From: UBA724 sp964229545
GTDB taxonomy: Bacteria; Bacteroidota; Bacteroidia; Flavobacteriales; Flavobacteriaceae
Length of the DNA stretch: 9,452 bases
Reading direction: 5' to 3'
Assembly (NCBI GenBank): GCA_964229545.1
Contig: CAXRDP010000009.1
Location: 1-9,452 of the forward strand
The notes under the pieces are model-generated. The model searched no databases, was not told the origin of the DNA, and worked only from the letters and a program-made list of their open reading frames with translations. How positions within the stretch are numbered: position 1 is the first letter of the stretch; the number at the start of each line of letters is the position of its first letter. This document shows, one piece after another, positions 1-6,155 of the stretch. The position numbers and the translations under genes are program-made.

Positions 1-1133
1 GTTTTTACTCGGATGCGTTGTTTGAGCGTTGTCGCCTGATGGCGTAATGTTTCGAGGTTTTCCCCTGTGATGGTAATATGTCCCATTTTACGCATGGGTC
101 GAGTTTCTTTTTTGCCGTATAAATGGGGTTGTGCTTGGGGCATGGAAAGTAGTTCTTCCAAATTTTCATACACCACAGGACCCGAATGACCGATATCTCC
201 CACCAAGTTGATCATAATGGTTGGAGAAAGAAAAGCCGTATCACCAAGGGGAAGATCTAAAATCGCTCGTAGGTGTTGTTCAAACTGAGAGGTTATGGCA
301 CCTTCAATACTCAGGTGGCCGCTGTTGTGGGGTCTAGGTGCTACTTCGTTGACCAAAATGGCACCTTCTTTGTCTAAGAAAAGTTCTACCGCCAATAGCC
401 CGACATGATTTAGGGCTTCCGTTACCTCCATGGCCAGCTTTTGGCAATGTTGTTGTTGCGCATCGGAAAGCGTCGAGGGATAAAAAACGTATTCTACTTG
501 GTTGGCCTTGGAGTTAAACTCCATCTCTACCACTTCGTAGCATTTGACATCTCCTTTGGGCGAACGGGCCACTATAACCGAGATTTCTCTGTCAATTTCC
601 ACATGGTCCTCGATCAAACATGGTACTTTGGGAACCGCGTCCCAGTCTTCCCGATTGCTTATTTTTTTGACGCCATAACCATCATACCCAAACCGACTGC
701 TTTTCCATATACAAGGGGCGTTGATTTCTTCCCACTTGGGTTTGTTTGTCCAAGTGCTAAATGCTGCGGTCGGGATGTTGTGATTTGCGTAAAATTCTTT
801 TTGTTGGATTTTATCCTGTATAACAGACAACGTCTCAGGTCTGGGGTAGACTTTTACCCCTTTTTGTGCTAGGGCAACAAGGGCGTCGACATTGACATTT
901 TCAATTTCTATGGTCAACACATCCATTTCAAGACCAAAATCATACACGGTCTGATAGTCCATAAGGTCACCTACAGCGAAATGGTCGGCCAACAATCGGG
1001 CGGGGGCAGCAGGGCTGGGGTCCAAAACAGACGTATGAATGTCCCACTGACGGCACTTTGACAAAAGCATTTTTCCAAGTTGACCACCACCAAGTATGCC
1101 CAATCTTTTCGAAGAAGAGAAAAAGTGCTCCAT
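1..1133 (-). CDS. purK: 5-(carboxyamino)imidazole ribonucleotide synthase PurK (3' end cut by window)
   Basis: Cytoplasmic ATP-grasp enzyme of de novo purine synthesis; it makes N5-CAIR from AIR, bicarbonate and ATP, for PurE to rearrange. Reading the minus strand from the ATG at 1133 gives 377 uninterrupted codons to the window edge, close to the usual full length of about 380, so only a few C-terminal residues are missing. Seen: N-terminal dinucleotide-type loop GILGGGQLG (residues 12-20), TIEIENVNV (74-82), the ATP-grasp region RFGYDGYGV (147-155) and the ATP/metal-binding stretch NEVAPRPHNSGH (262-273). The start fits the family because the glycine loop begins about a dozen residues in. 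It is divergent from adk, with an 87-base gap holding candidate promoters for both. A -7 box ends only 6 bases before the ATG, so the mRNA may be nearly leaderless. The function rests on recognition of the family sequence. Confidence 0.96.
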   Translation of the reverse strand, partial: MEHFFSSSKRLGILGGGQLGKMLLSKCRQWDIHTSVLDPSPAAPARLLADHFAVGDLMDYQTVYDFGLEMDVLTIEIENVNVDALVALAQKGVKVYPRPETLSVIQDKIQQKEFYANHNIPTAAFSTWTNKPKWEEINAPCIWKSSRFGYDGYGVKKISNREDWDAVPKVPCLIEDHVEIDREISVIVARSPKGDVKCYEVVEMEFNSKANQVEYVFYPSTLSDAQQQHCQKLAMEVTEALNHVGLLAVELFLDKEGAILVNEVAPRPHNSGHLSIEGAITSQFEQHLRAILDLPLGDTAFLSPTIMINLVGDIGHSGPVVYENLEELLSMPQAQPHLYGKKETRPMRKMGHITITGENLETLRHQATTLKQRIRVK

Positions 1134-1138
1134 GGGTG

Positions 1139-1146
1139 CAAAATTA
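1139..1146 (-). promoter_or_regulatory. candidate -7 promoter box for purK
   Basis: On the minus strand this reads TAATTTTG, an exact match to the Bacteroidota -7 consensus TAnnTTTG. It lies just upstream of the purK ATG at 1133, which would put transcription start at or within a few bases of the start codon. I see no convincing -33 TTTG at normal spacing, so confidence is moderate. Confidence 0.45.
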
Positions 1147-1175
1147 CATTTAATTCCTCAATCGTTTGGAACGAA

Positions 1176-1202
1176 TTTGTTTCTCTTAAAAAGATATCTT
1201 TG
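1176..1202 (+). promoter_or_regulatory. candidate promoter for adk-obgE operon
   Basis: TTTG (1176-1179), a 15-base spacer and TATCTTTG (1195-1202) resemble the Bacteroidota -33/-7 pair TTTG and TAnnTTTG, although the spacer is shorter than the reported norm. The predicted leader before the adk ATG at 1221 is roughly 14 bases and has no Shine-Dalgarno sequence, as is common in this phylum. Confidence 0.5.
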
Positions 1203-1220
1203 CATCGTAATGATCACCCT

Positions 1221-1793
1221 ATGAAAAACATCATCCTTTTTGGAAAGCCCGGAGCTGGGAAAGGTACGCAAGCCGCATTTTTAAAAAACCAATTCGATTT
1301 GGTACATATTTCTACTGGGGATGTGTTTCGATACAATATCAAAAACCAAACTGAGCTGGGCAATTTGGCCAAGTCGTATATGGATCGTGGGGATTTGGTT
1401 CCCGATGAGGTTACCATCCAAATGTTGGAGTCTGAAGTGGAAAAAAACCCTGATGCTGCAGGATTTATTTTCGATGGCTTTCCAAGAACAACGGCCCAAG
1501 CTGAGGCTTTGGATGCATTTTTATCTAGCAAAGATATGTCCATTAATGCTACCATAGCCCTAGACGTTGATGAGGATTTGTTGGTGGCGCGTTTGTTAAA
1601 GAGAGGGCTCGAAAGTGGCCGTACCGATGATCAGGACGCCCAGAAAATTCGCAACCGTTTTGAAGAGTACAATGCCAAAACCGCCCCTTTGATTGATTAT
1701 TATAAGAATCAGAACAAATTTTATGAACTCGATGGCGTAGGTGAAATTTCTGAAATCACAGCGCGCCTGGCCAATATCGTAGCACAACTGTAA
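1221..1793 (+). CDS. adk: adenylate kinase
   Basis: Cytoplasmic enzyme that interconverts ATP plus AMP with two ADP and balances the adenylate pool. The 190-residue product is the short-lid form typical of Bacteroidota. Seen: P-loop GKPGAGKGT (residues 8-16), AMP-binding STGDVFRYNI (31-40), FDGFPRT (84-90), and the lid with its arginines in GRTDDQDAQKIRNRFEEY (133-150), with no zinc-finger insertion. The start at 1221 is chosen because the family begins a few residues before the P-loop. The frame stays open upstream to a TTG near 1080, but that stretch is antisense to the purK N-terminus and lies before the predicted promoter. Adk is the first gene of an operon; obgE starts one base after its stop codon. 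Confidence 0.97.
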   Translation: MKNIILFGKPGAGKGTQAAFLKNQFDLVHISTGDVFRYNIKNQTELGNLAKSYMDRGDLVPDEVTIQMLESEVEKNPDAAGFIFDGFPRTTAQAEALDAFLSSKDMSINATIALDVDEDLLVARLLKRGLESGRTDDQDAQKIRNRFEEYNAKTAPLIDYYKNQNKFYELDGVGEISEITARLANIVAQL

Positions 1794-1794
1794 C

Positions 1795-2793
1795 ATGACT
1801 GAGGGAAACTTTGTCGATTATGTAAAAATCCATGTTTCCTCAGGAAAAGGAGGCAAAGGTTCTGCTCATTTGCACCGAGAAAAATATGTTGCCAAAGGAG
1901 GTCCTGACGGCGGTGATGGCGGTCGTGGTGGACATGTCATTGTTCAGGGAGATAAAAACCTTTGGACTTTACTGCATTTTAAATTCGAACGACACTTTAA
2001 AGCCGGCCATGGGGGCGATGGCAGTAAAAACCGAAGTACGGGTGCTGATGGTGAAGACTGTGTGGTGCGTGTGCCTTTGGGCACTGTAGTTTTGGACACA
2101 GATACTGGAGAACAACTGGCCGAAATTTCTGACCAGAATCCGTGGGTGTTGTTACAAGGCGGCAAAGGAGGGCGGGGAAATTGGCACTTCAAAAGCCCTA
2201 CCCGACAAACCCCGCGCTATGCCCAACCCGGATTGCCGGGAGCAGAGAAAAACATCACTTTGGAGCTCAAAGTACTTGCCGATGTGGGCTTGGTCGGTTT
2301 TCCCAATGCCGGAAAATCTACCCTATTGGCAGCACTGACTTCTGCAAAACCCAAAATTGCAGATTATGAGTTTACCACACTCAAGCCCAATTTGGGGATT
2401 GTGCAACAACGCGACTATTCGTCTTTTGTCATGGCCGATATTCCCGGTATCATTGAGGGTGCGGCTGAGGGCAAAGGATTGGGGCATTATTTTTTGCGTC
2501 ATATAGAAAGAAATTCCATATTGCTTTATCTCATTCCTGCTGATGCGCCAGACTTGTATGCGCAATTTAAGACCCTTCAAAACGAACTTCAGCGTTATAA
2601 CCCTGAACTATTGGATAAAAATTTCCTGATTACCATTTCCAAATCAGATCTGCTGGATGCGGAACTCAAACAGGAAATGCAACAGCAAGTATCTGAAAGT
2701 TTTCAGGATTTAGAGGTTATCTTTATATCCTCAGTAGCTCAAACAGGGCTCACCCAACTCAAAGACAGGCTATGGGAATTGCTCAACGAATAA
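1795..2793 (+). CDS. obgE: Obg/CgtA-family ribosome-associated GTPase
   Basis: Essential P-loop GTPase that binds the large ribosomal subunit and links ribosome maturation to growth and stringent signalling. The 332-residue product has the glycine-rich Obg fold at residues 1-160 (for example GGPDGGDGGRGG, 35-46) and then the G domain: G1 GFPNAGKST (168-176), threonines of switch I near 194-195, G3 DIPG (215-218), G4 SKSD (282-285, replacing the textbook NKxD, which I recall as normal for Bacteroidota Obg) and G5 SSV (312-314). There is no extra C-terminal domain, as expected for short Obg proteins. It starts one base after adk, and its last 22 bases overlap the next gene, so the three genes are probably co-transcribed and translationally coupled. 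Confidence 0.96.
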   Translation: MTEGNFVDYVKIHVSSGKGGKGSAHLHREKYVAKGGPDGGDGGRGGHVIVQGDKNLWTLLHFKFERHFKAGHGGDGSKNRSTGADGEDCVVRVPLGTVVLDTDTGEQLAEISDQNPWVLLQGGKGGRGNWHFKSPTRQTPRYAQPGLPGAEKNITLELKVLADVGLVGFPNAGKSTLLAALTSAKPKIADYEFTTLKPNLGIVQQRDYSSFVMADIPGIIEGAAEGKGLGHYFLRHIERNSILLYLIPADAPDLYAQFKTLQNELQRYNPELLDKNFLITISKSDLLDAELKQEMQQQVSESFQDLEVIFISSVAQTGLTQLKDRLWELLNE

Positions 2794-3686
2794 CGTTTGT
2801 TCTGTTTTTAACTTTTGGATTAGTACAAGCCCAAAGAGCCCCACTTCATTTGTATCCCAAGAACGAACTCACAGCCGAACAAAAGATTCAATTGGCTGAT
2901 TTGAAGTCTCTTTATGACACCAAACAGGCGACAGAAGAACAGAAAGACGCTTTTGGCCAGCTATTGATACAAGCCCAGCAATTCAAAAAAGCACTCGAGG
3001 TGTATGCGTCTTTATGCCAAACCCATCCCGATCGGTTTGAGTACCAGTTTCGCCGTGGTGCCGCAGCGGGATATGTATTGGATACGGTATCCAAAATAAG
3101 TGCATTGCCTTATTTGGCCTCTCTAAAATCTGGTTTTGAACAAGCCGTTCGCATCAATCCCAATTCGATTGCCGCTCAGAGAGCACTAATGAGTGTCTAT
3201 GTAGACTTGCCAAAACTCTTAGGCGGCGACTTGTCCAAGGCACTACAAATATGTGCTGAGATCGAGTCTATATCCTCATTTGAGGGCGCATTGGCATACG
3301 TTTGGTTTGCTTCTAAAACCAATCAGGTCGGTTTGGCAAAAAAACACATGGAATGGGCCATCAATTCTGCAGAAAAAGAAATTACGGTAAACGATTCACG
3401 TTACGAGTTTGCTGTCATAGCCTGGATATGGGGTGGTGATTTGGCACTGGCGAATGAATATTTGAGGACTTTTATCCGTCATTCCCAACCCGGAGACTTG
3501 TATCCGGCTGTGTTTGCTCAATATCGTTTGGCTGAAATTTCAGAACTTTCAGAAAGAGAAGCTACGAAGCCTTTTACCAAGGAAAGTATTGTAAAGCAAT
3601 TTCCAAAGATGGAGTCATGGTTAGAAACGTTTGACCCTCTTACAAATTTGCTCATGTCTGTCAAAGGAGGTTTGGGTACTCGATAA
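2772..3686 (+). CDS. exported TPR-like protein of unknown function
   Basis: A 304-residue protein I cannot assign to a named gene. The N-terminus looks like a cleavable Sec signal peptide: a hydrophobic core at about residues 8-19, then VQA before QRAP, giving a mature start near residue 21. There is no cysteine at the predicted cleavage site, so it is not an obvious lipoprotein. The rest is alpha-helical and TPR-like: residues 60-98 (the helix pair around FGQLLIQAQQFKKALEVY) and 117-165, with RINPNSIAAQRAL and LPKLLGGDLSKAL, resemble TPR units. I see no enzyme motif. A periplasmic scaffold or partner-binding protein is a reasonable inference. The ATG lies inside obgE and overlaps it by 22 bases in another frame, which suggests translational coupling. 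It converges on higA1 36 bases downstream. Confidence 0.85.
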   Translation: MGIAQRITFVLFLTFGLVQAQRAPLHLYPKNELTAEQKIQLADLKSLYDTKQATEEQKDAFGQLLIQAQQFKKALEVYASLCQTHPDRFEYQFRRGAAAGYVLDTVSKISALPYLASLKSGFEQAVRINPNSIAAQRALMSVYVDLPKLLGGDLSKALQICAEIESISSFEGALAYVWFASKTNQVGLAKKHMEWAINSAEKEITVNDSRYEFAVIAWIWGGDLALANEYLRTFIRHSQPGDLYPAVFAQYRLAEISELSEREATKPFTKESIVKQFPKMESWLETFDPLTNLLMSVKGGLGTR

Positions 3687-3701
3687 CTTTGCAAGTTTTT
3701 T
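3685..3701 (+). terminator. possible weak terminator after the adk-obgE-TPR operon
   Basis: The arms AACTT (3685-3689) and AAGTT (3693-3697) are complementary around a 3-base loop, and a run of six T (3696-3701) overlaps the second arm. The hairpin overlaps the stop codon of the TPR gene. The stem is only 5 A/T-rich pairs, so this is a weak prediction. Confidence 0.25.
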
Positions 3702-3722
3702 ATTAGAGTAAACAAGTTGTTT

Positions 3723-4079
3723 TTAATATTCTTGCACCAATACCTCGGTCGGTATCTGTAATTTTTCACTCAACTTTCTTATCATGTTCAAGTTGAGTTT
3801 GCGTTTGCGGTTTAGCACTTCGCTGACACGACTGCTAAAGCCTACAACCACTGCCAAGTCTTTTTGTTTCATTCCTGTTTGTTCCATTCTATATTTAATA
3901 GCTTCGATGGGGTCGGGTAATCCAATTGGAAAATGATCATCCTCATATTTTTCTATCAAAATAGAGAGAACTTCTGCTTCATCACCCTCTTGGGTGTCGG
4001 GCTTAGCGTGGAATATCTTCTCCAATCTGTTTAATGCCTGCTGGTAATCTTCCTCAGATTTAATAGCTTTAATCTTCAT
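3723..4079 (-). CDS. higA: HigA-family antitoxin, XRE-type helix-turn-helix (module 1)
   Basis: Antitoxin of a type II HigBA module: it should bind and neutralise HigB and repress its own promoter. The 118-residue product has an N-terminal acidic segment (SEEDYQQALNRLEKIF, residues 8-23, then EGDEAEVLSILIEKYED, 31-47) and a C-terminal XRE domain (about 62-115), with MKQKDLAVVVGFSSRVSEVL (70-89) as the helix-turn-helix and NRKRKLNLNMIRKL next to it. The ATG at 4079 is chosen because family members begin with an MKIKxIK-like sequence. An in-frame ATG at 4097 would add six residues and overlap the toxin gene by 17 bases. The ATG at 4079 lies one base after the natural stop of higB1, the usual toxin-first order. 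The gene is intact although its toxin is broken. It may still act as a regulator or protect against related HigB toxins (inference). Confidence 0.92.
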   Translation of the reverse strand: MKIKAIKSEEDYQQALNRLEKIFHAKPDTQEGDEAEVLSILIEKYEDDHFPIGLPDPIEAIKYRMEQTGMKQKDLAVVVGFSSRVSEVLNRKRKLNLNMIRKLSEKLQIPTEVLVQEY

Positions 4080-4080
4080 A

Positions 4081-4374
4081 TCAAATTTTGTTTGCATCTA
4101 TGTTGTCGTATTCTTTATGTGTTCCTACAAAACGTATAAAAACCCATTTTCTGGTATAATTTATTTCAACAATCAATCTGTATTTGTTTCCGCAAATATT
4201 AAAGACCACTCAGCTATTTTTTAGGATACTAGCGGCCACGTATTGCGCTTTAATCTCATTTGGATTGCTCCAGTTCGCTTTTGAGACTTCCCTGTACCAT
4301 GCCTTTAATTGTTGTTCAGTCTCTGGGTGTTTTTCCCAAAAGTCTCTCAAGGTACGTTTGGCTATAATTCTCAA
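4081..4374 (-). pseudogene. higB: HigB-family mRNA interferase toxin with an in-frame TGA (module 1)
   Basis: Reading the minus strand from a TTG start at 4374 gives a complete HigB toxin in one frame of 98 codons, ending in TGA (4083-4081) next to higA1. The frame is interrupted once, by TGA at 4212-4210 (codon 55). Before it: RIIAKRTLRDFWEKHPETEQ and AWYREVSKANWSNPNEIKAQ; after it: VVFNICGNKYRLIVEINY and KWVFIRFVGTHKEYDNID. These are the hallmarks of the ribosome-dependent HigB mRNA interferase family (PF09907 type). The interrupted position normally holds Arg in a KNNRVVFNI-like motif, so one C-to-T change (CGA to TGA) explains it. No base has been gained or lost. The start is TTG because an in-frame TAA lies 12 bases upstream. 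The expected product is a 54-residue fragment without the C-terminal half, almost certainly inactive. Confidence 0.88.
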
Positions 4375-4375
4375 A

Positions 4376-4387
4376 ATAAATCTTTAT
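4376..4387. promoter_or_regulatory. possible operator of HigBA module 1
   Basis: Inverted repeat ATAAA-TC-TTTAT sits between the module 1 -7 box and the higB1 start codon, where a self-repressing HigA would be expected to bind. It is short and A/T-only in its arms, so it could be chance. Confidence 0.25.
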
Positions 4388-4389
4388 AA

Positions 4390-4397
4390 CAAATGTA
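4390..4397 (-). promoter_or_regulatory. candidate -7 promoter box for HigBA module 1
   Basis: On the minus strand this reads TACATTTG, an exact match to TAnnTTTG, ending 15 bases before the higB1 TTG at 4374. A TTTG lies 11 bases upstream of the box, closer than a standard -33 element. The promoter fires away from mpl. Confidence 0.45.
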
Positions 4398-4435
4398 ATA
4401 AAAATTCCCAAAATGGTAACTTTCATGTTTTTTAG

Positions 4436-4463
4436 TTTGTTGCCTACAATCGATGTACCTTAG
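4436..4463 (+). promoter_or_regulatory. candidate promoter for mpl
   Basis: TTTG (4436-4439), a 16-base spacer and TACCTTAG (4456-4463, one mismatch to TAnnTTTG) form a plausible Bacteroidota promoter. The box ends 1-4 bases before the ATGs at 4465 and 4468, implying a leaderless transcript if it is used. It would also make the more upstream ATG at 4453 unusable. Confidence 0.35.
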
Positions 4464-4467
4464 CATG

Positions 4468-5805
4468 ATGAGATTACATTTTATTGCCATCGGCGGAAGT
4501 GCCATGCACAATTTGGCATTGGCCTTAAATCACAAAGATTATCAAATAAGTGGTAGTGACGATGCTATTTATGAGCCTTCGAAAAGTCGGTTGCAACAAG
4601 CGGGCTTGTTGCCCCAACAAATGGGATGGCACCCCGATCGGATTACAGCAGATTTGGATGGCGTGATTTTGGGCATGCACGCCAAGCCAGACAATCCCGA
4701 ATTATTAAAAGCCCAAGCATTGGGATTGCCTATCTATTCTTACCCAGAATTCTTGTTCAAAGCCACACAAGACAAAACACGAGTGGTGATTGGTGGCAGC
4801 CATGGCAAGACGACCATAACAGCCATGATTCTTCACGTGATGCACTATTGGCAACAGGAAGTGGACTTTATGGTAGGAGCTCAGTTAGAAGGCTTTGATG
4901 TGATGGTCCAACTTAGCGAGGACAATGAGTTTGTGGTTTTGGAGGGCGATGAGTATTTGTCTTCTCCTATAGACAGGCGCCCGAAATTTCATTGGTACCA
5001 ACCCAACATTGCGCTGATAAGTGGGATTGCTTGGGACCATGTCAATGTGTTCCCAACCGAGGAGGACTACAACCGGCAGTTTGAAATTTTTATTGAAACA
5101 CTCACACCCGGTGGGGTGTTGATATACAACCAAGAAGATGAGGTACTACGCGCGATGGCGGAAAAAAGTACACACCCCATTCGTAAGATTCCGTATGATA
5201 CGGTTGCTCATTATGTGGACTCAGGCACAACCTATTTGGAAACCTCTGAAGGCCCCCTGCCTCTGCGTATTTTTGGGCATCACAACATCAGCAATTTGTC
5301 AGGTGCGATGCAGGTCTGTCAGCATATGGGCATAGACCCAATGGATTTTTTAGAGGCCATTACATCTTTTTCCGGCGCTTCAAAACGCTTAGAAATCATG
5401 GTCAATCGAGCTGATAAAAAAGTATATCGTGATTTTGCACACGCCCCCAGTAAGGTATTGGCGACAGTGCAAGCTGTCAAAACACAATTCCCTGACCAAC
5501 CTCTTTTGGCTTGTTTGGAGTTACACACCTTTAGCAGTTTGGACCCCACATTTCTCGCACAATATCAATCTGCGCTTGATGCGGCCGACAGGGCTGTGGT
5601 TTTTTATGACCAACAAGCTGTGACCGCCAAAGGCAAACAAGTCCCACAAACCGAAACCATTGTCAATGCATTCCAGCACAAGAGTTTAGAAGTGGTTACA
5701 GACCCAGAAGACCTAAAATTGTTACTATCAGAGGACACATCCGCTGTATGGCTATTGATGAGTTCAGGTCATTTTGGGGGACTGGACCTTTCTGTGTTTA
5801 CATAA
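4468..5805 (+). CDS. mpl: Mpl-type UDP-N-acetylmuramate:murein peptide ligase (Mur ligase family)
   Basis: Cytoplasmic Mur ligase, MurC-like. Mpl enzymes attach recovered murein tripeptide to UDP-MurNAc, using ATP, to recycle cell-wall peptide. The 445-residue product shows the Mpl-like N-terminus HFIAIGGSAMHNLALAL (residues 4-20) with SGSDDAIYEPSKSRL (28-42), the ATP-binding loop GGSHGKTT (109-116), EGDEYLSSPIDRRPKF (159-174) and AWDHVNVFP (188-196), then the C-terminal ligase domain with FSGASKRLE and DFAHAPSK. These features match the flavobacterial proteins annotated as peptidoglycan synthetase or Mpl rather than the true MurC. Start options are ATGs at 4453, 4465 and 4468; 4468 gives the family-like MRLHFIAIGGS start. 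It is flanked by HigBA modules: module 1 diverges upstream and module 2 follows 58 bases downstream. Confidence 0.9.
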   Translation: MRLHFIAIGGSAMHNLALALNHKDYQISGSDDAIYEPSKSRLQQAGLLPQQMGWHPDRITADLDGVILGMHAKPDNPELLKAQALGLPIYSYPEFLFKATQDKTRVVIGGSHGKTTITAMILHVMHYWQQEVDFMVGAQLEGFDVMVQLSEDNEFVVLEGDEYLSSPIDRRPKFHWYQPNIALISGIAWDHVNVFPTEEDYNRQFEIFIETLTPGGVLIYNQEDEVLRAMAEKSTHPIRKIPYDTVAHYVDSGTTYLETSEGPLPLRIFGHHNISNLSGAMQVCQHMGIDPMDFLEAITSFSGASKRLEIMVNRADKKVYRDFAHAPSKVLATVQAVKTQFPDQPLLACLELHTFSSLDPTFLAQYQSALDAADRAVVFYDQQAVTAKGKQVPQTETIVNAFQHKSLEVVTDPEDLKLLLSEDTSAVWLLMSSGHFGGLDLSVFT

Positions 5806-5831
5806 AAATGCTGCGTTTGATTTAAATTACT

Positions 5832-5839
5832 TACCTTTG
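5832..5839 (+). promoter_or_regulatory. candidate -7 promoter box for HigBA module 2
   Basis: TACCTTTG is an exact match to the Bacteroidota TAnnTTTG box. A TTTG at 5816-5819 lies 12 bases upstream, closer than a canonical -33 element. The predicted transcription start falls inside the inverted repeat that follows, about 20 bases before the higB2 ATG. Confidence 0.5.
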
Positions 5840-5840
5840 C

Positions 5841-5861
5841 CGTTACTAACGTAAATCGTTA
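5841..5861. promoter_or_regulatory. candidate HigA2 operator: three CGTTA half-sites
   Basis: CGTTA (5841-5845), TAACG (5847-5851) and CGTTA (5857-5861) form a perfect 5-1-5 palindrome and a second inverted pair sharing the middle arm. The cluster starts one base after the -7 box and covers the likely transcription start, which is where an autorepressing HigA dimer would be expected to bind. The binding itself is inferred. Confidence 0.5.
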
Positions 5862-5863
5862 TT

Positions 5864-6148
5864 ATGATTCTTTCTTTTGGAACAAAAGAAACGTAACAGA
5901 AATGGAATGGTTACAGGGTAAAAAAGATGCCTATGGAAGTTCAGCAAATCGGTCGTCGAAAAATGAGGATGCTTCACAACGCTCAAAACATGATGGATTT
6001 GCGCATTCCTCCTTCCAATCGTTTGGAAAAGCTCAGTGGAAATATGAGTGATTTTTACAGTATAAGAATCAACAAACAATGGCGCATTGTTTTTAGATGG
6101 CAGCATAGGCATGCAACAGACGTTCAAATCGTAGATTATCACAAATAA
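5864..6148 (+). pseudogene. higB: RelE/HigB-type toxin with an in-frame TAA (module 2)
   Basis: From the ATG at 5864 one frame of 95 codons encodes a full HigB toxin of the RelE superfamily (PF05015 type), interrupted only by TAA at 5894-5896 (codon 11). The start reads MILSFGTKET, then stop, then QKWNGYRVKKMPMEVQQIGR. Family members have a KETxxxWNGxR-like sequence there with Glu, Lys or Gln at the interrupted position, each one base from TAA. The rest is intact: RKMRMLHNAQNMMDLRIPPS, NRLEKLSG, FYSIRINKQWRIVF and QIVDYHK, including the C-terminal Arg and Tyr/His residues used in catalysis by this family. The next in-frame start is ATG 5927 (codon 22); a 73-residue product from it would lack the first strand and helix. 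It is probably inactive, but reinitiation cannot be excluded from sequence. The order is toxin first, with higA2 7 bases downstream. Confidence 0.87.
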
Positions 6149-6155
6149 TGAATTG

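Noticed and set aside
441..872. A 143-codon plus-strand open frame opposite purK
   Set aside because: The opposite strand encodes a continuous, clearly recognisable PurK; this frame has no family resemblance and no promoter.
1080..1220. An N-terminal extension of adk starting at a TTG near 1080
   Set aside because: It is antisense to the purK start, lies upstream of the predicted adk promoter, and the family starts at the ATG at 1221.
3710..3725. AAACAA-G-TTGTTT followed by T's as a second terminator between the TPR gene and higA1
   Set aside because: The arms leave a one-base loop and are nearly all A/T, so a stable hairpin is unlikely; it also overlaps the higA1 stop.
4184..4435. An 83-codon plus-strand open frame before mpl
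   Set aside because: It is antisense to the higB1 pseudogene, whose translated sequence matches HigB along its whole length; this frame shows no family features.
5820..5827. The ATTTAAAT palindrome before the module 2 promoter as an operator
   Set aside because: It is a short A/T-only palindrome upstream of the -7 box; the CGTTA cluster is a better candidate.
4210..5896. Programmed recoding (for example selenocysteine at the TGA) in the toxins
   Set aside because: The second toxin has TAA, not TGA; neither site shows a convincing recoding hairpin, and the replaced residues in relatives are Arg and Glu/Lys/Gln rather than Cys.
1159..6026. The 13-mer CAATCGTTTGGAA occurs upstream of adk and again inside higB2
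   Set aside because: One shared 13-mer in a 9.4 kb window is near chance expectation; the higB2 copy is explained by coding for the conserved PPSNRLEK segment.
5927..6148. A normal short HigB gene starting at ATG 5927
   Set aside because: The sequence upstream in the same frame (MILSFGTKET, stop, QKWNG) is recognisable HigB N-terminus, so this is a truncated toxin; only a restart product would begin here.
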